Shown piece after piece: positions 1 through 10,846 of a stretch of 64,000 nt of DNA (within the stretch, counting starts at the first letter, position 1; each line of letters begins with the position of its first letter). The translations under genes were made by a program, and so were the position numbers. This stretch comes from Glutinoglossum americanum (lineage: Eukaryota; Ascomycota; Geoglossomycetes; Geoglossales; Geoglossaceae). The stretch covers positions 84,185-148,184 of the forward strand of contig JAGHQL010000049.1 of the NCBI GenBank assembly GCA_020080175.1, read 5' to 3'. Below the pieces are notes generated by a model, which was given only the letters and a program-made list of their open reading frames with translations, did not search any database and was not told the origin of the DNA.

Positions 1-617
1 AAGCTAGGAAAGTTCCGCGATTGAGATCTTAGCGTTGTTCGGACTAGTAACGCCATCCATAATCGCCGTTCAGCGAGCTAGTCTGACACACCTTGTCTGC
101 AGAAAGGGATTACAGGTTGCGGTGCTAAGTCAAGTGGGAAGTCTAGCTGTCAGGTATCACGCATGATACTAGGAAATGAGGACAGGAGTATATCAGGAAT
201 TGCGATTCGCACGATAAGAGAGTTGCCGCCGATTAGACGAATAAGGTTGTGAAATGATTGCAGTGAGGTTGACTTCAAGGCGAGGTCAAAATGTCCTTGG
301 GTCCAGAACGACTCGGCCCCAATCTCAATCAGGCCAATATCCGACCTCAACCATAATGAACTAGGCAGAAGAAGGACAACATTTACTGGTGGTCTATGGT
401 AGGGCAGGTGCAAACATCCTGTCAAAATCAATCATGCCAAAAGTGGAATAGCAGTTAGAAAGGTTGTTGTGTGCGCTTTATTTATTTAGGTCTTGGCATA
501 AGATCTCATCCAAGACATTTAACGATGCAGTGTTTTCTTTGCTTCAGAGATACAGCCAATTGTCCTAAAGAGATGCCGAAATAGAGAATTGGCGCCCGAG
601 AACAATTGCCTGGTGTC
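1..617. other. Intergenic, no supported gene
   Basis: No gene is supported here. A 93-codon minus-strand frame at 150-431 has a run of hydrophobic sequence but I see no homology, no splice context and no family motif, so it may be a shadow or a fragment of a gene truncated by the window edge. The last part, about 480-617, is the 5' flank of the D-lactate dehydrogenase gene. Confidence 0.5.
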
Positions 618-2598
618 ATGTCGTACCAACGCCTTCTCCCTGCGCAGTCTACCTTGAGAATCCTGCTCAGACCGACGCTTCTCTCGACTGCTTCCGCAAA
701 ACAATTGTGGCCGCTGGCTGCCGGCCAGTATCGATGTTACTCAACTGGAACAAATGAACCGACTGGGAAATCTTTCAAAGGCCAGTTATATGATAGTACG
801 GCCCAGAGACTGGAGAGGGAACGGGCGGAACAACGGAGATTTGCTGAGGAGAGAGGCGAGAGCTCCAAAGGGCGTCCCGCAGCTGTAACGTTTGGTATAC
901 ATGATGCAGTTTGTTGATCCTCCCTCTATAGCACCTACGCTAAACTATGTATAGTAATCTTAACGACCGCCTTGACATGTTACTACTTCGGAACATTAAC
1001 TCCGGCTCCTCCTTCCAATGCTTCTACTACGCCCATAGCCGCCTCACAACCTCCACAGCACAACATAGCTCCAGTAAACCTCCAAGCCGCATGGGCAGAT
1101 TTCGTGACCATTTTGGGAGTGGAGAACGTGTCTACAGAGAAGAGCGACCTTGAATATCATTCTAGGTCAGAGTGGTCTTCGCACACGACAGCTTCAGAAG
1201 AACTTCCCTTCCTCATCGTATACCCAGAGACAACAGAAGATGTCAGCAAGGTCATGAAAATCTGCCATAAGCGGAAAATCCCTGTGACCGCATTTTCGGG
1301 TGGCACCAGCATAGAAGGGAATTTTGCCCCTACTAGAGGCGGAATTTGTATTGATTTTCGACGCATGGACAAGATCTTGGCATTGCACAAGGATGACTTA
1401 GATGTTGTCGTGCAGCCAGCGATGGGATGGGAGGTCCTCAATGAAGAACTGGCGAAGAACAATCTATTTTTCCCACCTGACCCGGGCCCTGGGGCTATGA
1501 TCGGCGGAATGGTGGGTACCGGCTGTTCAGGGACAAACGCATATCGTTACGGAACAATGAAAGACTGGGTCCTTTCGCTGACAGTTGTAATGGCCGACGG
1601 AACTGTCATCAAAACTCGTCAACGACCCAGGAAGTCTAGCGCAGGATACGACCTAACAAGACTATTTATCGGAAGCGAAGGTACCCTAGGCCTTGTGACG
1701 GAGGCTGTGCTGAGGGTGACTGTCAGACCCAAGAGCGAGAGTGTCGCTGTCGCCAGATTCTCCACCATCCGCGATGCTGCAGAGTGTGTTGCCAAAGTAG
1801 TCGGGGAGGGCATACCTATTGCCGCAATAGAAGTACTAGATGATGTGCAAATGAAATGCATTAACGCAAGTGGGACAACCTCACGGAACTGGAAAGAAGA
1901 ACCAACTCTTTTTTTTAAGTTCGCTGGTACTGCATCAGGGGTGAAGGAACATGTGGGGCTTGTTCAGAAGATCTCGAAATCGAATGGTGGTAAGTCTTTT
2001 GAGTTCGCACGGAGCGAGGCCGAGATGCACGAACTCTGGAGTGCAAGAAAGGAAGCCCTTTGGAGTGTGATGGCTATGAGAAGAGATGATGGTGATCACG
2101 TCTGGACGACAGACGTTGCAGTCCCTATATCAAGGCTGCCCGATATTATTGAGGAAACAAAGGCAGACATCGCACGAAGTGGACTTGTTGGGGCAATTGT
2201 GGGGCATGTTGGTGATGGCAATTTTCATTGTAGGTCTTTCCATCTCCATCTGTAGTTGAAGCTAATGGTCTCTATAGCGATCTTGCTGTTCAACGATAAG
2301 GAGCGAAAAGCCGCGGAGGAGGTTGTTCATAGGATGGTTAGGCGAGCTGTCGAGATGGAGGGGACAGTGACTGGGGAGCATGGTGTAGGTCTGGTCAAGA
2401 GAGACTATCTCAAGCACGAGTTGGGCGAGAGCACAGTGGATGCAATGAGAAAAGTGAGCAGCAGTCCTTGTTCAGCCTTTAAAATAGTTGCTAACATAGT
2501 CTCTCCTGCGATAGATCAAGCAAGCATATGATCCTCTCTGTTTGCTAAATTGCGATAAGATTGTACGTGTCGAGAAGTCACTAGAGAAAGAATGGTAG
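618..2598 (+). CDS. DLD1: D-lactate dehydrogenase (cytochrome), mitochondrial, FAD-linked
   Basis: It oxidises D-lactate to pyruvate and passes electrons to cytochrome c in the mitochondrial inner membrane or intermembrane space. Exons are 618-894, 955-2229, 2278-2453 and 2515-2598, giving 603 aa. The N-terminus is rich in Arg and Ser, typical of a presequence, followed near residues 90-105 by a short hydrophobic segment that likely anchors the protein. The FAD-binding type-4 domain starts near residue 177, with GTSIEGN near 209-215 and a PGPGAMIGG loop near 268. The FAD-oxidase C-terminal domain contains GHVGDGNFH just before the second intron and EHGVG after it; it ends in the family's LCLLNCDKIVRVEK tail in the last exon. 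The first ATG in frame is at 618; the frame is also open from a TTG at 606. Length and motifs fit the fungal family well. The neighbour downstream is unrelated. Confidence 0.95.
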
Positions 2599-3006
2599 AT
2601 GCAAAATAGTCAAATCTAAACAGCGTTTCGGGCATTGTTGGCGACGGCAGGTAGCGATGACTAATACGAGATCTCGGGGGAGGGTGTATCATCTCTGGGA
2701 AGATTAACTCTCCCCACCATTCTTTAAGGATTGTACAGATACTGTATGACTATAAAAAAAACGCGTTAAAACGCGGCATTGGACTATCTAACATACCGCA
2801 ATCGCGCTAGAATCGCGGCTGCCCGACCGCGACTGTTTTGATTATTCCTGCCTCTTGAATCTTTCATCGAACCGCTTTTGGCTCCTCAAAGCTAGAGGTA
2901 CTTTTTGCAACCGACCTCTCATCTGTCCCTAATTCCTCCACCCTTCTCCCTCCCAATTGGATTTTGGATTTTCTCGCGAAGGAATTCCATCGATTACTGC
3001 ATCTCT
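2599..3006. promoter_or_regulatory. Intergenic; MluI-box-like motif upstream of the membrane protein gene
   Basis: The 408 bp between the D-lactate dehydrogenase stop and the next ATG hold an ACGCGT hexamer at 2761-2766, a second ACGCG at 2771-2775 and several ATCGCG words over about 2800-2835. ACGCGT is the MCB/MBF element of fungal cell-cycle promoters. Its use here is inference only; a CT-rich stretch just before the ATG looks like an ordinary fungal core promoter. Confidence 0.3.
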
Positions 3007-4335
3007 ATGCGTCCATTCAGCGGGAGAGCTGCAGGTCTCGCCGCGCTCTTATCTTCTTTCAGCTCGACCCTAAGCGCCATCGCAGGGCCAGTGTATGAAA
3101 GACAAGCTTGTAGGTATTCCTTTTCCTTGCTTAGGAGACTATAGAGCTGATTCTGTTTGTAGCTTCGACCGGATCCTCCGCGTCGACTGTGTCTGTTACA
3201 ACGACCGAGTCTAGTTCAACAATCGCTTCGGTATCCGCAACTAGCTCTGTCGCGAAAATTGAATCAAAATTGACCTCTACTTCAATCGCGGATGCTCCGT
3301 CGCCGTGGATATCTGCCCAAACTGATGGCTCCTCCATCACCATAACTCCTGTTGTTACCACCATTAGTGGGGTAGCAACTACAATTGATGCTGCTCCCGC
3401 AGTAATCGCGAGTGCTTCTTCGGATTCGGCTGGCCCTATGCCTACCAGTGGATCGTTTCCAATTTGTCATGACTCCTCAGGGCCTTTTAAGCCATTCTGC
3501 CAGCCAACAAACGGAAGCGATGTCTGGGTCGGGGATACTTATTTCGGTTTGTTGATAACAACTTACGAGCACTACCCCATGAAGCTAACAAGTTTCGTCT
3601 TTAGTAACATGGGATCCCAGCTTCTTCGGTCCAAATTCGACGGTTTCGATCTGGCTGAATTACGTTGACCCTGAGGGTGGCGGGAGAGAAGCTTGGAATT
3701 CAGGCCCAAGGGCCAACAGCTATGGGTTCGTAAGCCTACAAATGGACAATAGTTGGCGCAAGGACAATTCCCGCAATAACCTCACGTTTTACCTTGTCAA
3801 AGTCGGATCAAATGAAGTCCAACCCACCGTCATTCAGGGCCCAACAATCTCTCTCATCAAGAAGCCGGCTCAGCATTACCCGCCTCCACCAAGGACCAAA
3901 GCACCCAGTGGGCTAAGTCTTGAAATCGGCATCCCCGTCGCCTTGGTCTTCATATTTGTTGTCGTCTGTGGCCTCTGGATCGGCATGCGCAAACACCGCA
4001 CGATTGGCCTAGGTAACATCAACATAGGCCGGAACAAGGGGTACGGCGTTGGCCAATCACGACGGCAGCGGATCAAGCGCAGCAAGAAGGCTGGGCCGAT
4101 TCAACTGGGTGATGACACTATGGCAGAGCCGAGGGGCGACGGTTTCAGGGACCACCCAATAGACGATGTCGAACTGGCAGAACGGCAAGCTCGCCCGCGC
4201 GGACATATCAGAGATGATAGTTTAGGCAGCTTAGCGGATAGTCCTACTCAGGGTACGTTTAGGCAGGATCAGAGACGAGGGAATAACGCTTTTAGAGATG
4301 AGGTCGCACGGCAAAAGACTGGGGGACGATCTTAA
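3007..4335 (+). CDS. Ser/Thr-rich single-pass membrane protein, uncharacterised
   Basis: Function unknown. Exons are 3007-3109, 3163-3546 and 3605-4335, giving 405 aa. An N-terminal hydrophobic stretch ending in an Ala-rich site looks like a signal peptide (residues 1-25). Residues about 35-130 are almost all Ser, Thr, Ala and Val, a likely O-mannosylated stalk. A conserved-looking extracellular block follows, beginning with PICHDSSGPFKPFCQP and continuing across the second intron into TWDPSFFGPNSTVSIWLNY, with two Cys and several N-glycosylation sites. A single membrane helix lies at about 271-289, followed by a basic then acidic cytoplasmic tail. The layout resembles fungal cell-wall stress sensors (Wsc/Mid2 type) but no Cys-rich WSC domain is present, so sensor function is only a guess. 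The splice into the TWDPSFF block restores a sequence typical of a conserved fungal extracellular domain, which supports the model. Confidence 0.85.
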
Positions 4336-5276
4336 TCGGTTCTCGACGGAGTGGCAATGACGGTGACTGTAAAAGGGGGGGGGGGAGGGGTCGGGAGAAA
4401 CAACGCTGTCAATGCGAAATACCATCTCCCACCCTCTCCTTACCCAGGAAAATGGTGTCGGTTGAGGCGGTGGAATTTTCGGATCCAGGGCGTTCTTGTT
4501 TACTATTTCCTCCTTCCCTCTTATCCGGATGTATGTATATATATTGCACAATCCCTTGCTTGTATGTACACGTGCAGCAAAGATGTAAGATGTAATGGTA
4601 CGTACTCCTTCAACGTTACCTCCAGCGTTGAGTTTTGGGGTTCGAGCAGCTGAATGCGAGGAATAAACGGTTGAAGATCGGAGTTCGGAGTCTAGGGGAT
4701 GGCGGTAAGCCGATAAGCTGTCACCGACGTCCCCAAATGCCGGTCCTTGGTATAATGCAAGTCTTTGCCCGCTACGCCCCAAAGCTGACAATCAAAAGTA
4801 ATTCCAAAGAGCTCTTTGCTTTTCTGCTTTTTACTATTGATGGCGCCTCTAACCACCTCGAGATGGGAAAGAAAAAAAAATAAACAAGAGCGCGTCCAAA
4901 AAAGGTGGGGGGGTATTTGTATTCTTGTCCGTTCGTTCTCTGCACTTGCATTCCATGCCAATAGGTGAGAAAATCAATCCTAAAATACTAAAAACGTGTA
5001 AGGAGCCATGGAAGGAAGGAGAAAAAGAAGAAGGAAAAGAAAAAAAAGAAAAGGCTCCGCCTTCCGGTTTTTGATCATTCCCCAAAGCCTTCTTGCCCCG
5101 CCCACAGTCCTGGATACCTCATGCCTCATATTTAGCCGGGAGGAAATAAACAGAGCAGAAGATGCAATATATGAGAAGATGCCATTATAGATAGTTGAGA
5201 AGGGGGGGGGGGCGGAATATGAAAAAAAAGGGGGAGAGGTTTCCCCCGCCCAGGACGATGGATGGGGCAAAACGAT
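4336..5276. other. Intergenic 3' flanks with poly-G runs
   Basis: This is the convergent space between the membrane protein gene and the minus-strand senescence-domain gene. It holds G homopolymers at about 4374-4386 and 5203-5212 and a purine-rich A/G tract at about 5010-5055. No coding sequence is supported; the short frames here lack any recognisable domain. Confidence 0.5.
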
Positions 5277-6954
5277 TCAGTGCTTAGCGCCTCCCGCAAA
5301 ATACCCATCCATCGGTGGCCCATGCAGGGGTTCCCCGACCCCCGGAGTCCCATACGCTGGCGGCTGCGCGGGGCCGGCATAGCCCGCAGGCTCGCCATAA
5401 CCAGGAGTCCTACGTCCATCACTGGGGGTGTGGGAGCGCGCCTGGTCCTTCTTCTCCCAGTGCTCTGGGATACCCGTCACGATCCCGCCATCGCTACCGC
5501 CGACGACAAGATCTCCGCTCCCCTTGACGCGGCCGACGACCATGCCCTTGGCGACGGACTTGATGACGGCCTTTCTGCTTACGCCCGTCGCATCTACATA
5601 GACGAGACCGACGTTCTTGAATCCCCCACTGACGCCACGTGCCACTTCGCGAGCCTCCTCGCCGTAGCGGTGGCCCACGACCGCGGTGGCGGCTATGGAT
5701 GAGGATGCTAGGAGGTTGCGCGAGGCTTGGTCGACGCCGTCGGCGATGGTAGAGAAGGCGATTAGGGATTTGTTGAGTATGCCAGGCTTGTAGCCCTCGA
5801 CGGGTTTGCCGTCCTTTACGCCTTTGCTAGTGCGTTGACCCCTATGCGCTACAGCGGCACCCACGTTCTGCGCATACTTGGTGACCTGCCCGACGGTTTT
5901 GGAGGACATAACAGCAGCGCTTTGAGAGATATTGTGGAGTTTGCGCACACGTGCGTGGGTCGTTGGGGTGAAGGTCATGGGTTTCGGAGCAGGTTTTACT
6001 TTCTGGGTGAAGGTATCGGCACCCGACTGGAGAGCATTCCCGATCATGCCAGACGTGGTAACAATGAGACGTGAAGCAGTGACGGCGCCAGTGACGAGCG
6101 ACGAGGATGCGTAGGCGGGGTGCAGTCTCTCTTGAGCGTATTGGGGCGAGACCTGACGTACATTGATTCGGTTTGAAGTTGAATCTGAGGGGAGCTGAAT
6201 CTCAACGGGGTCTAATAGTACTTGTTAGTATGAGAAATTCATGGATCGTCATTGTCTGCGCACTCTTCGACCCAGCTTTTAGGTTTGGGTCTTCCACAAC
6301 ATGAAATCCTTCACTCAACTCGCCAACAACACTTCCATTCTCCTCGTCAATCAACACGATATGTCCGTGGGGGATTGTATCAGGATCCGCACCACCGCTA
6401 TTTCCTCCACCGTACGGAGCATAGCCTTCTCCGGGAGCGTAATCTGCTGGATTGTACTGCGGCGGCGCGGAAAACCCCTTGCCACCTTTCTCACCCCCAT
6501 ATCCAGCAGCTATGGGGGGCGGTGCACGTTCAAGAAATGCAGTGCACTGGGCGAGGATGGTCTCAAATGTGTCGATGTCCTCTTGGCTGACCTGCCCGGG
6601 CTCTGTCCCCACACCGGGAAACTCGATGCGAGTAAACGCGCCGCTGTCGGGGCCAAGATCCCAGCGAGGTATCAAATAGCTATTTGGAGGCTGGTGGTAA
6701 ATCTGCGTTGTGGCAGGCAGCGGGAGGTCGAGTTCTGGGGGAAGATTCAAGTGCAGATAAAAGTCCTCTTCCGGCGCCTCGTTCTGGGGGTTGGCGTTGG
6801 GTAAGTCGGCGAACGGCGAAGAGGTAGGGACCATGAGGAGAGACAGAGTCTGTGGACCTGAACCGGTAAGAGATGATTCCGCGCCATTCTGGAGGTGGTA
6901 AGCACGAATGTTAGGGATGGAGTAGAGGAGACGCGGATCGTTATGGCCCGACAT
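5277..6954 (-). CDS. Senescence-domain (spartin-like) protein
   Basis: Likely a lipid-droplet or membrane-associated protein of the senescence/spartin domain family (PF06911); the exact role in fungi is unclear. Exons are 6264-6954 and 5277-6211 (minus strand), giving 541 aa. The intron has a perfect TACTAAC branch point. The N-terminal half resembles the start of fungal members (SIPNIRAYHLQNG) and contains Pro/Gly-rich stretches. The senescence domain follows in the second exon, with the family's Gly/Ala-rich amphipathic run: SSSLVTGAVTASRLIV, then GMIGNALQSGADTF, and later GLVYVDATGVSRKAVIKS. The C-terminus is Pro/Gly/Tyr-rich and disordered. The first ATG of the longer open frame is not used in the model because the codons upstream are low-complexity and the ATG at 6954 begins the conserved N-terminus. 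The gene is divergent from the acyl-CoA dehydrogenase gene about 1.6 kb away. Confidence 0.88.
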
Positions 6955-8575
6955 CGCAAGGGTTCGAGTTTGAATTTGAATGGAGCAGAGCAGGTCAGAA
7001 CAGAAAGGAAGAGTGGACGGGTTGAATGCGTGAATGCGATAGCCTCGTGAGTGCTCAGCAAGGGTCTCGGAAGGATGGACAGGGTGGACGGGGTGGACAG
7101 ATAAACAATAGAACAATTGAGCGGGCGCAAACGCCAACAACAAGCAGAGGAGAAAGAGGACGAGTATATGGCCGACTCTATATACCCCCTCAGTCTCTCG
7201 GTCTCAGTTAAGAAGCACGGTTTCAAGTGTCAGTCAGCCTCCAGCGGCTCGTTCCAACTGCAGGTACTTTGGTTTTGCAAGCGCCTGTATTTATATCGCT
7301 TATGGCTCGAAGTGGCAGCCCACACCCCTCAATCTCTCGATCCTCGATCCCTCGATCCCCCCACCAAGAGAGTCTGGCCGGCAACGTCCAATTATATCCG
7401 ATCGCGTCCACCACAATTCTGCAGCGGCAAAAAAGAGAGATTGTGAGTGTGTGCCAAGAGACGCGTAAAGGTAATTTTAAACCCGATGAAATGAGGATCC
7501 TCGGACACTGGGGTTTGCAGCATGTTGAATTCGAGGCTGTGCGCAGGCAGCGAGAAGAAGCGGAGGGAAGAAGAAGAAGAAGAAGTCTACTGTGCATCGT
7601 ATCGTGCAGCGTGAATCGTGGTGTGCAGAATCCATGGTACATGCGCTAGAACTGTGGAGGGTGCGTTGTGGCTGATGCAAGCCCATGACGTATACCAATA
7701 CGTGTCTACGCGCACACGAGCAAACTCTGCGCCTCCGATGCTGGCACAAGTGGAGGATTTTCAGCTACGCATCGGACAGTTCGAATATACAGCTGGGATG
7801 GGGCGCATCCCCGCGCCATACTTTGCGCCACACTTTTGCGCCACACTTTGTGTCACGTGTTGCACGACGCGTACGTTGATGCGTTGTGGTTATTTTCCCA
7901 TTTCCCCCGTTTTCTTTTCCCAAAAATGTGGCTGTTCCCCTTTTCCCATTCAAACCTCGGCTAGCGTCGAGCTTAACGATCGACAAAGATAACGCCACAC
8001 GTCGCGAAAACAACAAAATGGCAAAAATGTTCGGTACTTGTACATTGTAACATGCAGCGTTGTTTGTCATGCGGAATGGAAATTACAAAAAGTTTAAAAG
8101 GTATAAGCTGCGGCCATTGGCTCCTTGACCATCGATTAATCAATATATTAATCAATTAACCACATTTGGTTACGCAATACCGCCCTGCACGCTGCGCTAG
8201 ACGCAAAGCGGAAACTACCGTCGTCCGATTTGTTCAATCTGTTCAATTTGCTCAATTTGTTCAATTTGGATGATAAATAGATGAAAAAATACCCGCAGAT
8301 AACCGAGACTCGCAAGTCAATTCAACTCTAAAGTGAGCTCTCCAACCACCGCCACCCCCAGCCTTCAGCCCTCCAACCCTAACACCCCTAACACCCCACA
8401 ACCTCTTCTCCCTTCTTTCCCATTCCTCCGCTACACGTCAAATTCTCCAACCCTTCTTCCATCCACGAGGCACCACCGCGCATCCTCTGGTGCAATTGCC
8501 GCAGCGACGAAATAATAATTGCTCCGTCCCTTTCCCTATTCCGTCTCTCACTCACACTCTCTCTCTCTTTCTGTA
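6955..8575. other. Divergent intergenic region with short tandem repeats
   Basis: This 1.6-kb spacer separates two divergent genes. It holds repeats of GCGCCACACTTT at about 7812-7850, a palindromic CACGTG at 7854-7859, a 9-bp tandem repeat at 8229-8264, and a long CT-rich pyrimidine stretch at about 8335-8575 running into the acyl-CoA dehydrogenase start. Several open frames occur but none shows domain features. CACGTG is an E-box/CBF1-type core; its use here is not shown. Confidence 0.45.
8229..8264. repeat. Four-copy 9-bp tandem repeat
   Basis: Four adjacent 9-mers of the form TTTGTTCAA are visible (TTTGTTCAA, TCTGTTCAA, TTTGCTCAA, TTTGTTCAA), followed by a partial fifth. It lies about 310 bp upstream of the acyl-CoA dehydrogenase start codon. 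Confidence 0.8.
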
Positions 8576-10131
8576 ATGGCATCTCTCGTAAAATCGCTAC
8601 GACCCCTCGCTCGATCTATCCCTGCACGACCTGTGTCTCGCACACCGCTTCCTTCAAGAGTGTACCAGCAGTGAGCCATGCCTCTACCAAAACGTTCAAC
8701 TCTCCACCACATCTGCTCCGTTCTAACCCAATTTTCTACGTTTCTACGCATGCAGTGCTCGTCCTTTCTCTTCCACCTCCATTCGACGCGATGCCATGGA
8801 TCTCTCCGCCGTTCCTCCGACCCCCATAACCCACCTCTCCGAGACCGAGGCCATGATGGCTGACTCGGTCTCGCGTTTTGCCCAGGAAGCCGTGCTCCCG
8901 CGCGTGCGTGAGATGGATGAGGCCGAGGCCATGGACCCTAAGATCGTAGAACAGCTTTTCGAGCAGGGGCTCATGGGCGTCGAGATTCCTGAAGAGTACG
9001 GGGGCGCTGGCATGAACTTCACAGCTTGCATCGTGGGCATTGAGGAATTAGCAAAGGTAGACCCCAGCGTGAGTGTCCTGGTGGATGTGCATAACACGTT
9101 GGTCAACACGGCGGTGATAAAGTACGGGAACGCGGAGGTGAAGAAGAAGTGGTTGCCACGACTGGCTACCGATTCCGTGGGTCGGTCTTCCTCCAACCAA
9201 CCACTCCATTTCGATGGATAGCTATCCTGACAAGTATTTTCCCGCAATTCTAGGCTCCTTCTGTCTTTCTGAACCCGTCTCTGGCTCCGATGCATTCGCA
9301 CTCTCCGCTCGGGCGGTCCGAACCGACTCGGGCTTCAAGATCAATGGCTCCAAGATGTGGATCACCAACGCCGTCGAGTCCAGCTTCTTTATTGTCTTTG
9401 CCAACTTAGACCCCAGCAAGGGCTACAAGGGCATCACGGCCTTCATTGTGGAGAAGGGCACACCAGGCTTCTCGATCGCTAAGAAGGAGAGCAAGCTCGG
9501 CATCAAGGCAAGCAGCACCTGTGTGTTGAACTTTGACGATGTGGAGATTCCAAAGGAGAATTTGCTCGGTGAGGAAGGCAACGGATATAAGATAGCTATC
9601 GGGCTCTTAAACGAAGGGCGGATCGGTATTGCAGCCCAGATGACAGGCCTATCAGTGGGGGCGTGGGAGAATGCTGCCCGGTACGTTGCTCACTAGCCAT
9701 TCTCAAATCCCTCCGCCGCGAGATACAATTACAGCTGACAAATGAGCCTCCGCTCCGGTTATAGCTATGTCTGGAATGACCGCAAGCAATTCGGTCAACT
9801 GGTCGGCGAGTTTCAAGGCATGCAACACCAAATGGCCCAGTGTTACACCGAGATCGCCGCGGCCCGCGCACTTGTCTACAACGCAGCACGCAAGAAAGAA
9901 GTTGGCGAGGATTTCGTCTGCGATGCAGCCATGGCCAAGCTGTTCGCATCGCAGGTGGCTGGAAGGGTCAGCGGGCTGGCGATCGAGTGGATGGGTGGGA
10001 TGGGATTTGTGAGGGAAGGGCTGGCGGAGAAGTACTGGCGTGACAGTAAGATTGGGGCAATTTATGAGGGAACGAGTAATATTCAACTGCAGACTATCGC
10101 GAAGTTGTTGCAAAAGGAGTATACGAGATGA
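8576..10131 (+). CDS. Acyl-CoA dehydrogenase, short/branched-chain type, mitochondrial
   Basis: It catalyses alpha,beta-dehydrogenation of acyl-CoA in mitochondrial fatty-acid or branched-chain amino-acid breakdown, reducing ETF. Exons are 8576-8670, 8756-9180, 9254-9680 and 9765-10131, giving 437 aa. The N-terminus (MASLVKSLRPLARSIPARP) is an Arg-rich mitochondrial presequence; there is no C-terminal peroxisomal signal. The acyl-CoA dehydrogenase signature CLSEPVSGSDAF lies at the start of exon 3, followed by MWITNA and the middle beta domain. The C-terminal helical domain has EWMGGMGFVREGLAEKYWRD and IYEGTSNIQLQT, whose Glu is at the position of the catalytic base in short-chain members. 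Overall closest in feel to ACADSB. Two of the introns fall inside conserved blocks and their removal restores the family sequence exactly, so the model is firm. Substrate chain preference cannot be read from sequence here. Confidence 0.94.
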
Positions 10132-10846
10132 CCATGACGATCGGTGATGATCGGTGAGTGTTGTGGTTGTAGGCAGCAGCTGGTATACCGTGTAACGGGA
10201 TGGCGGGTCGTAGATTTGGTGACGGCGGAAAAGAAGATAATTCAAACGTTTCGCATCAGATCCCTCTACCCTTCTCCCACTCAACGTGACGTGGGAATGG
10301 GATATCCACAAGGGAACATCTCCTTTTCTTTTTTTCCTTTTTTTCTTTACTTCTTAACTTCCGGCATATTCACGAGGAAAAGATAGGGGTCATGGAATAG
10401 AAATATCAGAAGGGTAGGGACGGGTGCAGATAGCTATAGGAATTTTAGATCTCCCCCTAGGAAATTCTTTGGGTGTTTGGAAGGGCGAGGTGATGTAGGG
10501 TAGGGTATTAGCACAGGGGCGCGCCCCACGAGTTAAGGGGGGGGGGGGAGATCCCCTTCTGATTTTCTTTTTAATATGTAATTTTCTTATCTTATCTCGA
10601 TCTCATCTCAATCTTATCTTGATCCCCCCCACTTCGACCCCGCAGCCTACTACATGTATATGTAGTTTGATTCGACAGGAAATTTATAATAAATATTTGC
10701 TTAAGGAAACCATAGATTATTTTCTCGTGGGAGCCGTCTGCGAAGTCTGCGGTGTCTATTCGTGTCGTTCATTGCCCATATGTGGCCTTTTCTTCTCCTT
10801 TTCCGTCTCGAATGGCATGCTCTCTCCACGTAAATGGTGGCGCCGC
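10132..10846. other. Intergenic, convergent 3' flanks
   Basis: No gene is supported. It holds T/C-rich stretches (about 10318-10350), a poly-G run at about 10538-10549 and repeated ATCTTATCTCG-like words at 10585-10620. It separates the 3' ends of the acyl-CoA dehydrogenase and the minus-strand bZIP gene. Confidence 0.5.
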
